Source of the DNA: Bacteroidales bacterium
GTDB taxonomy: Bacteria; Bacteroidota; Bacteroidia; Bacteroidales; JAADJA01
DNA: 62,864 nt
Direction of reading: 5' to 3'
Assembly (NCBI GenBank): GCA_020052415.1
Contig: JAGVPB010000043.1
Location: forward strand, 1 to 62,864
Part shown: positions 26,779-36,141 of the stretch, piece after piece
Numbering within the stretch: position 1 is the stretch's first letter
Layout of the letters: each line of letters opens with the position of its first letter
Notes under the pieces: generated by a model
Told to the model about the DNA's origin: nothing
The model's database searches: none
What the model saw: the letters and a program-made list of their open reading frames with translations, nothing else
Program-made: the position numbers and the translations under genes

Positions 26779-27161
26779 TAGTTTTAAAGTTATTAACTTT
26801 TCTTTACGGTTTTTCTATTTATAATCTCTTGCTTTATAGTTGTTTACTAAACAATTTGCGTTTTAAAAAAAGCACGCAATAATATGAAAAATAATAGATG
26901 CTCATGTTTTACTTAAAAAATTTTTAACAAATTTTTTTTCAACAAATTCAATGTTGATTTACAATGTCTTAGCGATCTTTTAACAATCTCTTTTAAAACC
27001 GGCTAAATTTCATTGTGTCAAAAAACGTCATGTTTTCTCATTTGTTATACATAGACGTAAAACTATTTGGTTAGTCACATTTTTGTTTTAACAATCCAAC
27101 GAAAAAATTTTCTATTTTAGCCAGAGTAACTTTTATCACTTTAATATGAGGGTAAGATTTA
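26779..27161. other. Divergent intergenic region between kamA-like operon and mtnA
   Basis: 383 bp, very AT-rich, with no credible open frame. The motif TTTTAACAA occurs three times (26922-26930, 26978-26986, 27086-27094). No clear TAnnTTTG box was found for either gene. It presumably holds both promoters. Confidence 0.4.
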
Positions 27162-28205
27162 ATGAGGGTTAACGGCAAACATTACAGGACAGTCTGGATG
27201 AAAGGTAATTCTGTTTTCATGATCAATCAGAATCTGCTTCCGTTTGAATTTAAAATTTATGAGGCAAAATCGTATCATGATTGTTGTAATGCTATCAGGA
27301 CGATGATTACACGTGGTGCTGGAGCTATCGGTGCTACAGCGGGATTTGCAATGGCACAGGCTTTTGCTGAAACAAATTCCAAAGATGATAAAGGACTGGT
27401 ACAATCGGCAAAAAAGGAAATTGAATCCACCAGGCCGACTGCAAGAAATCTTTTTTATGCAACAGATCGCGTGTTCCGTGCAGGACTTTTGTCGGTTAAT
27501 AATGCAGCTTCAGAAGCTCAAAAGTTAGCTGATGAAAATATTGAAGAGGCCCGGCTTATCGGCCTATATGGAAATGAATTGATCCATGATGGATTCAGGA
27601 TAGAAACCCATTGTAACGCAGGCTGGCTGGGATTTGTGGATTATGGCAGCGCTCTTTCACCTGTTTATACGGCCGTAAAATCCGGAAAAAATATTTTTGT
27701 TTATGTGGATGAAACGCGGCCAAGAAGCCAGGGAGCAAGGCTTACAGCCTGGGAATTACAGAATGAAGAAATTCCTCATGCCATTATTCCTGACAATGCC
27801 GGGGCTTATTATATGTCGGAGGGTAAAATAGATGTAATGATTGTCGGAGCCGACCGCATTGCTGCAAACGGTGATGTAGCAAACAAGATCGGCACTCTGG
27901 AAAAAGCAATTGCAGCAAAGGAATTCGGGATTCCTTTTTATGTGGCTGCACCTTTATCAACTTTTGATATAAATTGCAAATCCGGGAAAGATATCCCAAT
28001 TGAATTAAGGAGCCAGGATGAGGTTCACTATCAAACAGGGTTGGATGGAAAAGGAAATGTAATAAAAATAATGATAAGCAATCCGGGATCACAGGCTTTA
28101 AATCCTTCCTTTGATGTAACACCGGCAAAGTTTATTACCGGAATTATCACTGAAAAAGGGATTATAAAAGCCGATGGTAATTCTATAAAAAAATTGTTTG
28201 AATGA
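27162..28205 (+). CDS. mtnA: S-methyl-5-thioribose-1-phosphate isomerase (MtnA)
   Basis: 347 residues, normal for MtnA and related to eIF2B-alpha. Characteristic motifs: TRGAGAIGATAGFAMAQA, THCNAGWLG with the catalytic Cys, ETRPRSQGARLTAWEL, and VGADRIAANGDVANKIGT with the catalytic Asp. It isomerises methylthioribose 1-phosphate (or 5-deoxyribose 1-phosphate) to the ribulose form. The stop overlaps the start of the next gene, a class II aldolase, by 4 bp (ATGA). No mtnK, mtnW or mtnX is in the window, so the complete methionine salvage pathway is not supported here; the pair suits the shorter dihydroxyacetone-phosphate shunt. Confidence 0.93.
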   Translation: MRVNGKHYRTVWMKGNSVFMINQNLLPFEFKIYEAKSYHDCCNAIRTMITRGAGAIGATAGFAMAQAFAETNSKDDKGLVQSAKKEIESTRPTARNLFYATDRVFRAGLLSVNNAASEAQKLADENIEEARLIGLYGNELIHDGFRIETHCNAGWLGFVDYGSALSPVYTAVKSGKNIFVYVDETRPRSQGARLTAWELQNEEIPHAIIPDNAGAYYMSEGKIDVMIVGADRIAANGDVANKIGTLEKAIAAKEFGIPFYVAAPLSTFDINCKSGKDIPIELRSQDEVHYQTGLDGKGNVIKIMISNPGSQALNPSFDVTPAKFITGIITEKGIIKADGNSIKKLFE

Positions 28206-28828
28206 CATTGTTTGAAAAAGAAAGACGGGAAGTTGCAAAGTTTATGCGCCGGCTCTGTGAACAAAAGCTGACTACCTCATCAGGAGGAAATGTTAGTGTA
28301 AGAACCGGTGATAACATTCTCATTACTGCTTCCCAAATGGACAAGGCAAATATCACCGCCGGGCAGGTTGGAATTTTTTCATTGAATGGTAAAAATCTCA
28401 CTCCTGCATTGAAAATAAGTATGGAAAGTAAAATGCATATTGCCATTTACATGAAGCGCCCTGATGTTAATGCCATCGTTCATGCCCACCCTGTTTTTGC
28501 CACAAGCTTTGCTATAACCGGAAAAGAAATTAAAACCAATCTTGCCGGTGAAGCAAGGGCGGTTTTAGGTGTCCCTGCGGTTGCTCACTATGCATTAATG
28601 GGTACTCAGAAACTAGCTGATATAGCAGCAGAAGCAAGTATAAAGAGTAATTGTATTTTACTCGAAAATCATGGAGCTATCACTTTGGGAAAAAACCTTC
28701 TCCAGGCTTATGACCGGATGGAATTGCTGGAAGTGACTGCCAGGCTAACACTCATAACATCCCTGCTGGGCAAGGCAAAGGAATTAACAGAAACAGAGCT
28801 TTTTGCTATTGATAAATTGTTTGAATAA
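28202..28828 (+). CDS. Class II aldolase/adducin family protein (MtnB or deoxyribulose-1-P aldolase-like)
   Basis: 208 residues with the class II aldolase fold. Visible: SGGNVSVRTGDNILIT (phosphate-binding region), SMESKMHIAIY with the expected catalytic glutamate, zinc histidines in VHAHPVFAT and the third His in LENHGAITLG. The family includes L-fuculose-1-phosphate aldolase, methylthioribulose-1-phosphate dehydratase (MtnB) and the aldolase of the 5-deoxyribose/methylthioribose shunt. Translational coupling to mtnA points to methylthioribulose- or 5-deoxyribulose-1-phosphate as substrate. Without MtnW/MtnX neighbours I favour the aldolase reaction, giving dihydroxyacetone phosphate and an aldehyde, over the dehydratase. 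Confidence 0.8.
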   Translation: MTLFEKERREVAKFMRRLCEQKLTTSSGGNVSVRTGDNILITASQMDKANITAGQVGIFSLNGKNLTPALKISMESKMHIAIYMKRPDVNAIVHAHPVFATSFAITGKEIKTNLAGEARAVLGVPAVAHYALMGTQKLADIAAEASIKSNCILLENHGAITLGKNLLQAYDRMELLEVTARLTLITSLLGKAKELTETELFAIDKLFE

Positions 28829-28840
28829 AAGAAAGCATAT

Positions 28841-29404
28841 TTGATAAAGATTTATAAAATTGTTGTGGTTATTTTGCTCTTTGCGAACACCGGTTTATCA
28901 CAAGGAGAACATTTCTTTTCATTTGATGCCGGACTTTCGCAAAACCATAAAGGATTTTACACTTTATACTCGGGAATTATAAACATTGGTGGCGGATACT
29001 ACATCAGAATTATCCGGCATTTCTATGGAGGGTTATCAATACATCTTGATTATTTTAAAAGGACCAATACTACGGCCGGACTGATCATTTATCAACCCAA
29101 AATAAATTTTAATTACGATATTCCGGTAAACAGAAGGATTGATCTGGTAACAATATTGGCGGGAGGATATTCATTTCTGCGCAATTCAAACAAGGAATAT
29201 AACTATAGAGAAACACAAGCAGGATTTAATTCATTGGCAGAAATTCAAATTCTCTGGAAAACCAGGGACAAATTTGATTTCTATTTGTTCGGCAGATACG
29301 ACTATATCTATCTTGACAGGAATGAAGATTTCACCCGGCTTGAATATTACCGTAAGGTTAATCTTACCTGTTTCGGTTTGGGTGTTCGCATAAAAAATAA
29401 TTAA
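28841..29404 (+). CDS. Small outer-membrane beta-barrel-like protein, unknown
   Basis: 187 residues starting from TTG at 28841, 12 bp after the aldolase gene. N-terminal signal peptide (IVVVILLFANTGLSQ), then alternating hydrophobic/aromatic strands ending in CFGLGVRIKNN. The pattern (YYIRIIRHFYGGLSIHLDYF, FDFYLFGRYDYIYL) is that of an 8-10 stranded barrel. I do not recognise a family. The position suggests cotranscription with mtnA and the aldolase but says nothing firm about function. Confidence 0.6.
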   Translation: MIKIYKIVVVILLFANTGLSQGEHFFSFDAGLSQNHKGFYTLYSGIINIGGGYYIRIIRHFYGGLSIHLDYFKRTNTTAGLIIYQPKINFNYDIPVNRRIDLVTILAGGYSFLRNSNKEYNYRETQAGFNSLAEIQILWKTRDKFDFYLFGRYDYIYLDRNEDFTRLEYYRKVNLTCFGLGVRIKNN

Positions 29405-29461
29405 AGTATAAAAAAACAAAAATTGTTATTATCACCAAATATCGTGGTTTGTAAAGGGAAA

Positions 29462-29935
29462 ATGAAATGTAATTTCTACCGGAGAATGTTGTGCAGGTTA
29501 TCACTTCCTTTGCTTTTCATGATGCTTTGCTTTTCATGCAATAAAGATCAGCCATTGCTTGTATTAGACGAGAATTACCTTACTGTAGCAGATGTTTTGC
29601 AATATTGCCAGGGTTCATGTGATGAAGCTGCGGTATGGGAAAATAAAAATGCTCTTGTAAAAGGAATTATAAAGGATGTGGAATCAGAATCGAAAATGGA
29701 AGAATATTTTACGGTCAGTAAATTTTATCTTCAGGATATACGAAACGGAATGTATCTGGAGGTGAGAATCCCGGAAAATAAGGAAGCCATATTTGAAAAG
29801 ATTTGGAATGCTGATAAGACAGATGCTTTTGGGCTAAGCGGAATACTGAATCCGGTGATAGCTAATGATGGAGATAATTGTATAAAGGGAGTGGTTCTGA
29901 TACTTAATCATCCGGATGATATTAATATTGAATAG
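29462..29935 (+). CDS. Small lipoprotein, possible OB-fold domain
   Basis: 157 residues from the ATG at 29462; an in-frame TTG at 29423 is less likely because it would put 13 residues ahead of the signal. Lipobox CFSCN at about residue 25. The rest contains TVADVLQYCQGSC, a strand ALVKGIIKDV, and FYLQDIRNGMYLEVRIP, which together resemble small OB-fold modules of Bacteroidota lipoproteins (DUF6359-like). Function unknown. Same strand as its neighbours. Confidence 0.6.
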   Translation: MKCNFYRRMLCRLSLPLLFMMLCFSCNKDQPLLVLDENYLTVADVLQYCQGSCDEAAVWENKNALVKGIIKDVESESKMEEYFTVSKFYLQDIRNGMYLEVRIPENKEAIFEKIWNADKTDAFGLSGILNPVIANDGDNCIKGVVLILNHPDDINIE

Positions 29936-30011
29936 CCCGAATATTCATTCACAACGGAGCAAAATTGATAAAGAAAACAAATGGTAATACTTTCTATAAA
30001 ACACAGACCAA

Positions 30012-30611
30012 ATGACAACTCCTGAAAAAAAAACATGCGGATGGCCAGGCAATAATCCGCTTATGATTGCTTATCATGATGAAGAATGGGGTGTCCCGGT
30101 TCACGATGACCGGAAATTATTTGAATATATGGTCCTCGATGCTTTTCAGGCCGGGTTGAGCTGGGCGATTGTACTGAATAAAAGAGAGGGTTTCAGAAAG
30201 GCTTTTGATAATTTTAATTATAAAAAAATTGCAAAGTATGATGAGATTAAGATACAGGAACTCCTGAAAGAGGATGGCATCATCAAAAACCAGCTGAAAA
30301 TAAGGGCAACGGTAAATAACGCAGTTCGATTTACAGAGATTCTGAAAGAGTTTGGATCGTTTGATAAATACATCTGGCAATTTACCGGAAACAAGACAAT
30401 AGACAACCAAATGACGAATCTGAGCCAGATACCGGCTAAGAGTTCAGAGTCAGATAATATGAGCAAAGATTTGCAGAAACGGGGATTTAAGTTTGTGGGT
30501 TCAACCATTTGCTATGCTTTTATGCAGGCCGCCGGAATGGTGAACGACCATCTTGTGGAGTGTTACAGGCATAAAGAATTAAAAAATATTATAAGAGATT
30601 TAGTTCATTAG
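30012..30611 (+). CDS. tag: DNA-3-methyladenine glycosylase I
   Basis: 199 residues. Removes 3-methyladenine from alkylated DNA, the first step of base excision repair. The Tag family zinc site is present: Cys in KTCGWPGN, His in IAYHDEEWG, and the C-terminal His and Cys in DHLVECYRH. The substrate pocket residues in EYMVLDAFQAGLSWAIVLNKR are conserved. Normal length and an ATG start. It is likely the last gene of the mtnA group, with 76 bp separating it from the lipoprotein gene; a functional link to those genes is not obvious. Confidence 0.95.
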   Translation: MTTPEKKTCGWPGNNPLMIAYHDEEWGVPVHDDRKLFEYMVLDAFQAGLSWAIVLNKREGFRKAFDNFNYKKIAKYDEIKIQELLKEDGIIKNQLKIRATVNNAVRFTEILKEFGSFDKYIWQFTGNKTIDNQMTNLSQIPAKSSESDNMSKDLQKRGFKFVGSTICYAFMQAAGMVNDHLVECYRHKELKNIIRDLVH

Positions 30612-30714
30612 TACATGATAATATATAAACATTTAGGCCTGGTTTTAATTGGATCTTTTAAGCAAACACTTCCGGATTTCTTATCTATCAGAGTAAAAAG
30701 TGATTATCTTGATT

Positions 30715-32769
30715 TCATTCATTAATAAACCTGAAGAATAAATGCAGGGAGAGCATTTCATCGGCTTTATCTGTAAGATCTTTGATTCTCCAATATTCTT
30801 CGGCTGGCAGATAATTCAATTCTGCAGAATAATAGGTATCTATAAGAATAATATTCTCATTCATAATACGAGCTGTTAAACTAACTGAACCAAAACCATT
30901 GGAATATTCAAAAACAGTGTCATTGCCTATAAGTTCAACTTTCTGATTGAATCGCATATAAAATTTGGAATAATTAGAATATGGCGTTGTAAGATAGTAC
31001 CCGTATTGTCTCTTAAAAGGCAAATAAGGCAACTCATCAAGAGATGATACATCCTCTAACCTGAAAGAATAAGAACTATCGGAATGACTTGTTAAGAAAT
31101 TATCTCTTTCATATTCAAAAGTAAAGGAAAATCCTGGTATTTCGGATGTGATACTATCAATGTGAAATGTTTTTAAAACTAAATTTCCCGGATCACCAAC
31201 AAAAAAGTTTTCGAAGACAGTTTCATCCTTTTCCCCGGTAAAAAGTTGTTTGTACAAATTGGATGTTGCATTTCCGAATTCACCGCTATAGATATTCCTT
31301 TGTTTAACCGAAAGCCTTTCGGATTTCGGATCAGTAACTGAACAATCGTATTTACGTTTTTTAAAGTTTTCATCCTTTTTCAGAAATGGAATGTCAATAA
31401 TTTCCATACTGGAATCGGGGGAGGATGGCCGATAACCGATGGCCAGGGCTCCTTTTAAAGCTATAGGCAACTCTCCGGGAGGAAAGCATTCGACTTCATA
31501 ATGTGGATATAAAAATTTTGTCTGATCGTGGTTGTGGATTCCAAAGAAAAGCTCTAAACCCTGTGCAAATGAAACAAAAGTTGTATCGAAATATCCATAG
31601 CCAACATTCCGGGATATATAAACTGAATAATCAATTTTGTGGTAATCAAAAAATTCAAGGTAAAGGCTCAGGAGTCTTGTTCTATCTACACTTCTACGTT
31701 CCAGCCAGTATTCTAAAGGTAAATTACCGGATTTTGCTGAAATAAAGCGCAACGCTATACTGTCATTTAAAAAATTATGCCAGTCAATCGCAAGTTGAAA
31801 ATTATCAGACTCTGGAAATCTTTTTTTGAAGACATTAAAAAAATTTCCATTTTCAGTCAACACTTTTTCTGAAATTTTGTTTGGTCCCGTCATAATATCT
31901 TTAATAGATTTTTTATGATACGAGGTCCACTCTGAAGGAACAATGGGCACCTCAACACTTCCAAACGGAGTTTTATAAAATATAGAATCTATTCTGAAAG
32001 CAACAAATGGAAGTTCAAATTGCGGAATAATTCCCTGTTGGCTATATAATCCTGGCAAATTGTCAAATTCAAACTTAAATCCTGCTTCGGATGATGCGGT
32101 ATCCGTATAGTTAAAGTTATTGAAATTATACTTCGAAAGTGAAATATGATAATCCTGAGTATGATTGTAAATAAATTCACTGCGGCAAACGGGGTAATAA
32201 GAATGGAAAAAGACTTCATCGCTTACTAATGTTCCGGGAATATAATATATTGCGAGCATCTCTACAATATCGCCTGCATCTACACCCGGTACAGGAATAA
32301 ATGTATAATCCGGGTCAAAGTTTTCAGTTTTAAGGGTTTTATTTGCAACGTATCTGATATCTTCCGGTTCAAGATCTATTATTTTACCATCAGGTTTTCG
32401 ATTACGAAGTTTGATTCTTTCAAGAACTCTTTTATGCATTGTCGGGATTTGCATTTGCCATATCATCCTTGCTCCGCGCTGACTTCTGACATACATCTGC
32501 ATATAGTGAAATTCAAAACTGATGGGTGTAAATGGCATTACTTTAACAACTTCAGGAGAAAAATAGTTATAATAATCCTTTAACATTGCATTATCAATAA
32601 TCCTGCTGTTCATAAGGATAAGCAGGTCTTCATCTTTAAACAAACTGGTATCGGCCCAAAATTGTCCTGAATTCCAATAGTAATTTTCAAAATCAGTTTG
32701 AGACCTTATTTCGGCTAATAAAAGAATACAAAAAGTTAATAATAACAACTTATCTGATTTCAATAGCAT
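30715..32769 (-). CDS. DUF3857/transglutaminase-like secreted protein lacking the catalytic triad
   Basis: 684 residues with a signal peptide (LLLLTFCILLLAEIRSQ). The plan matches Bacteroidota DUF3857 proteins: an N-terminal beta domain (residues about 60-250, with IPVPGVDAGDIVEMLAIYY), a middle transglutaminase-like region (about 320-420) and a C-terminal beta domain. In the middle region the usual GDCK, DHA and DPT motifs of transglutaminases are absent; instead it reads LEYWLERRSVDRTRLLSLYLEF. So it is probably a non-catalytic partner. It overlaps the upstream catalytic paralogue by 20 bp and should be cotranslated with it. Secreted or periplasmic; the role is unknown. Confidence 0.65.
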   Translation of the reverse strand: MLLKSDKLLLLTFCILLLAEIRSQTDFENYYWNSGQFWADTSLFKDEDLLILMNSRIIDNAMLKDYYNYFSPEVVKVMPFTPISFEFHYMQMYVRSQRGARMIWQMQIPTMHKRVLERIKLRNRKPDGKIIDLEPEDIRYVANKTLKTENFDPDYTFIPVPGVDAGDIVEMLAIYYIPGTLVSDEVFFHSYYPVCRSEFIYNHTQDYHISLSKYNFNNFNYTDTASSEAGFKFEFDNLPGLYSQQGIIPQFELPFVAFRIDSIFYKTPFGSVEVPIVPSEWTSYHKKSIKDIMTGPNKISEKVLTENGNFFNVFKKRFPESDNFQLAIDWHNFLNDSIALRFISAKSGNLPLEYWLERRSVDRTRLLSLYLEFFDYHKIDYSVYISRNVGYGYFDTTFVSFAQGLELFFGIHNHDQTKFLYPHYEVECFPPGELPIALKGALAIGYRPSSPDSSMEIIDIPFLKKDENFKKRKYDCSVTDPKSERLSVKQRNIYSGEFGNATSNLYKQLFTGEKDETVFENFFVGDPGNLVLKTFHIDSITSEIPGFSFTFEYERDNFLTSHSDSSYSFRLEDVSSLDELPYLPFKRQYGYYLTTPYSNYSKFYMRFNQKVELIGNDTVFEYSNGFGSVSLTARIMNENIILIDTYYSAELNYLPAEEYWRIKDLTDKADEMLSLHLFFRFINE

Positions 32770-34651
32770 TTTTAAGCGTTTTTTGAATTATTCCGGAGCA
32801 TTGCATAAGGGTATTTAAATCTTCACCCTTAATAATGTTAAATGGCATTTTGTATTCAGTGAGAATTTTAATGTCCTGAGGATTATCCTGTATTACATTA
32901 AATGTGTAAACAAGTCCATTATTATTAAAATAAACCGGATCATATTGTTGCAATTCAACATTATGACCAAAATGAAGATTATATTCAAGCTGATACCAAA
33001 ACTGCATTTGGGTTTTAATATTAAATTTCCTATTCGACATTGCCAGTACATCCGGTATTTCGACAAAGTCAGGGAAAAGTGCAATTTTATTGTCTGTTAA
33101 TGTGTATAAACATTGACCGGATAAATTTGTAGTTCCGGTTACCCTGCAGGTTGTGTCAGTTAAACAATAATCAATTGTTTTGATGGTCAATGTTGAATTA
33201 TGTCCAAGTGTATAAATTTCTAAAAGTTGACTAAATACAGGTTTCATAAATGAATAACAGGATTCCCTCAATGCCTGAAGTAGGTATCCACTATATGTAG
33301 CAGTGAACGATCCTTCAACACTATTTTCCTGGAAACTTATTTCGTGGGATATTTTCTTTACACTGAAATTATCCGGCATAAACGGTATTTTTAGGTAAAA
33401 CGGATTATCGTTGTCCATAACCAGGACCGAACGTCCCTGAATAAAACCGGACGGGCTTAAATCCCGGGCTGATTTATTTGTCGGGTCAAGAAAATACCAT
33501 TGATCCGAAACCCTGACAACGCAAATGGCATGATCTGCACTTGCCAGGGAAGGAAAATCCATATCGGAATAGTGATTTATTGAGGAAGTGATCCCGTAAT
33601 AAGCCTTGATTTTTTTATAATTTAAAACGGAAGTCAATAGATTAGCCATATTTTTGCAATCACCAAAGCGTTTTTTGATCACTTCATCCACAGGCTGAGG
33701 AATAAATGCATCCCAGCTATCAAACATTCCGACATAATTTATATTTAGACTTATAAAGCGGTATAATTTTTTAACTATTTCGATGGTGTCGGAAATATTG
33801 AAACACAGCGAATCTATGATTTGTTTGGATTCATTGCCTAATATCTCATTTTCATCAAGCTGCTTTTTATACCATTGGTTAAAATATTTTTCAGGTGTGA
33901 CAGAGTATTCCGAAGGAACTACCATTACTCTCAGATTTGCTGTTAATGGCGCCTGAAAAAAAGAATTTTCACCGAGAATTGTGTATTCGAAAAGCTTATG
34001 ATCAGTATATATTTTAAAATTATGCGAATTTTTTTCATTAAAATGAGAAATCAGGGAGGAGTCACCATCTATCCGATAAAGAAGAGTGTATTTTGATGGA
34101 ATTTTATAAGTAAAACTACATGAATCAAATTCGTTTATATTTTGATTGGGTAATCCTGCCAATATAAGATCATCAGCAGCCAGAGAATAGGTTATCTTGT
34201 ATTTGCCTGTGTACGGCAGATAAACAATAAATCGTTTTAATCCTGTATAATTGGCATCTGTTTCAGCATCGCTGAAATCACAAACCGGTTCTATTTCCGT
34301 ATATTTCCCTTTGTGATCGTTAAACCTAAAAACTTTTACTCCGGTAAGATACTGAAGCCGGTTAAAACATATATCCACCCCAGCATTTTCCCTGTAACAA
34401 TAACAAATCATTGTACATTCAGATTTGATTTTTTCACCATGTTTTTCAGAAAGTATTTTTACATTATTATTAAAAAAAATCTTTTTATAAAAACCCAACT
34501 CCTGGGCACAAGCATCAGAACATTGGATAAAACAAATTGGAATATATAATAAACAAGCAATGGGTAAGGGGAGTGAAAAATCCTGAAAAGTCAAAGTCTT
34601 CGATCTTTTTTTTATGGTTTGAATGAAATTTATAAGGGATAATATGAACAT
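32750..34651 (-). CDS. DUF3857 and transglutaminase-core secreted protein
   Basis: 633 residues. A hydrophobic segment near residues 27-45 and the Ala-Gln cleavage region ACAQE indicate export. An N-terminal DUF3857-type beta domain is followed by a transglutaminase-like core with all three catalytic positions: Cys in KRFGDCKNMANLL, His in ADHAICVV and Asp in YFLDPTNK. Family members are thought to act as envelope cysteine proteases or transamidases. The next gene on the strand encodes a triad-less paralogue (20 bp overlap), so the two may form a complex. The N-terminal 25 residues look long; a later start cannot be excluded. Confidence 0.75.
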   Translation of the reverse strand: MFILSLINFIQTIKKRSKTLTFQDFSLPLPIACLLYIPICFIQCSDACAQELGFYKKIFFNNNVKILSEKHGEKIKSECTMICYCYRENAGVDICFNRLQYLTGVKVFRFNDHKGKYTEIEPVCDFSDAETDANYTGLKRFIVYLPYTGKYKITYSLAADDLILAGLPNQNINEFDSCSFTYKIPSKYTLLYRIDGDSSLISHFNEKNSHNFKIYTDHKLFEYTILGENSFFQAPLTANLRVMVVPSEYSVTPEKYFNQWYKKQLDENEILGNESKQIIDSLCFNISDTIEIVKKLYRFISLNINYVGMFDSWDAFIPQPVDEVIKKRFGDCKNMANLLTSVLNYKKIKAYYGITSSINHYSDMDFPSLASADHAICVVRVSDQWYFLDPTNKSARDLSPSGFIQGRSVLVMDNDNPFYLKIPFMPDNFSVKKISHEISFQENSVEGSFTATYSGYLLQALRESCYSFMKPVFSQLLEIYTLGHNSTLTIKTIDYCLTDTTCRVTGTTNLSGQCLYTLTDNKIALFPDFVEIPDVLAMSNRKFNIKTQMQFWYQLEYNLHFGHNVELQQYDPVYFNNNGLVYTFNVIQDNPQDIKILTEYKMPFNIIKGEDLNTLMQCSGIIQKTLKNAIEIR

Positions 34652-34767
34652 GATCTTCTCACTGTTTTATAATAATTTATTGAATGAACGAAAGTATGAA
34701 AATTTATGAATAAAAGTTTCGACAAAAAAAATACCTGGAAGCTTATAATTATTTTCATTTTTTAGCT

Positions 34768-36027
34768 TCAGTTATTAGTTTTTTCAGTCAGATCAATTTC
34801 ACGCAGCTGAGGAATTAATTTAGCCATGCCACCTGTGATAAGCATAGTCATGCCACCACCGAAAATAACCGAAGGCACTAATCCCATTAACTTTGCGGCA
34901 AGGCCTGATTCAAATGAACCAATTTCATTGGAAGAACCCACAAATATACTGTTTACCGCAGCCACCCGTCCCCGCATCGAATCCGGTGTCATGATCTGAA
35001 TAATAGTCGAGCGGATGATGACGCTTACGTTATCAGCCATTCCACTTAAAGTCAGCAGCAGGATCGAGATATAAAAATTTTTTGAAATTGCAAATGCGAC
35101 AATAAAAAGTCCAAACAAGCCTACAGTTGTCAGGAGGTAAATCCCTGCCTTTCGGAGTGGTGGTCTGTAGGCAAGAATCAATGCCATAATTATTGCGCCA
35201 AATGCAGGTGCTGCCCTTAAAAATCCAAGTCCCTGCGGCCCGACAAACAGGATTTCGGAAGCAAACACAGGAAGCATGGCAGCTGCCCCACCAAATAATA
35301 CCGCAAACATATCCAGCGATAAAGCCCCAAGGATAACTTTGTTACCAAAAACAAACTTTACACCGGTAGAAAGGCTTTGAACAAATGGTTCATCTTTTAA
35401 ATTATGATTCCGTGGATATTTACCGATTCGCTTAAATAATAAAAAGCTGAAAATGACAAACAATACTACAACGGCATAGGCATATTCCTTACCTGCAAAA
35501 CCAAATATCATTCCTCCTGCTGCCGGACCTCCAACTGCAGCAATATGCCAGATTGTACTGTTCCATGTTGATGAATTTGCATATAACTTTCGTGGAACCA
35601 ACTGCGCCATAAGGGATAACTGAGAGGGATAAAAAAAGGCACGCGCTATGCCGGTAAGAAATACAACTACATACAAAGGCTTTGCTCCAAAGATCACCAA
35701 GAGGGAGTGATAGCCTAGACTGAAAACAAAGAGCAGGATTGCTCCGGCGAGATAAACCAGCACTGCCAGAGACATCACTCTTTGCCTGTCGTACCGGTCG
35801 GCAACATAGCCGGCAAATATTGCCGAAAAGATAAATGGTATAGCTTCGGCAAGGCCGATGAGTCCAAGCGATAAAACATCATGGGTAATTTCATAAACCT
35901 GCCAGCCAACAACCACCGATTGCATCTGAACACCAAAAGTCAGGAGGAATCGTGCTATTATAAAACTCCTGAAATCCTTTATCTTCAAAACGGCATAAGC
36001 ATCATTACTTCCACTTTGTGCAAACAT
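34768..36027 (-). CDS. MFS transporter (EntS/MFS_3-like exporter)
   Basis: 419 residues with 12 predicted membrane helices. The N-terminus FRSFIIARFLLTFGVQMQSV and the loop 2-3 signature GYVADRYDRQRVM identify a major facilitator of the MFS_3 group, which includes enterobactin exporter EntS and several drug exporters. A second conserved stretch, SIFVGSSNEIGSFESGLAAK, is typical of this subgroup. The substrate cannot be read. Transcribed alone on the minus strand, divergent from the nitronate monooxygenase-like gene. Confidence 0.87.
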   Translation of the reverse strand: MFAQSGSNDAYAVLKIKDFRSFIIARFLLTFGVQMQSVVVGWQVYEITHDVLSLGLIGLAEAIPFIFSAIFAGYVADRYDRQRVMSLAVLVYLAGAILLFVFSLGYHSLLVIFGAKPLYVVVFLTGIARAFFYPSQLSLMAQLVPRKLYANSSTWNSTIWHIAAVGGPAAGGMIFGFAGKEYAYAVVVLFVIFSFLLFKRIGKYPRNHNLKDEPFVQSLSTGVKFVFGNKVILGALSLDMFAVLFGGAAAMLPVFASEILFVGPQGLGFLRAAPAFGAIIMALILAYRPPLRKAGIYLLTTVGLFGLFIVAFAISKNFYISILLLTLSGMADNVSVIIRSTIIQIMTPDSMRGRVAAVNSIFVGSSNEIGSFESGLAAKLMGLVPSVIFGGGMTMLITGGMAKLIPQLREIDLTEKTNN

Positions 36028-36115
36028 TTACCAATCTTATAATTCGAAAATGACCGGCAAAATTAGAAATTAATGATTTGGCTCCAGGATTTGGGTACAT
36101 ATTCACCATTTTAAA

Positions 36116-36123
36116 TAACTTTG
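36116..36123 (+). promoter_or_regulatory. -7 box (TAACTTTG) for the nitronate monooxygenase-like gene
   Basis: Matches TAnnTTTG, with TTTG at 36090-36093 as a possible -33 element (spacing 22, slightly long). It overlaps the TTG at 36121, so the ATG at 36142 is the better start. Confidence 0.5.
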
Positions 36124-36141
36124 AGGCTTTTAATCATCTTG

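Noticed and set aside
27162-28828. Complete methionine salvage cluster
   Set aside because: Only mtnA and one class II aldolase are present; no mtnW, mtnX, mtnD or mtnK in the window.
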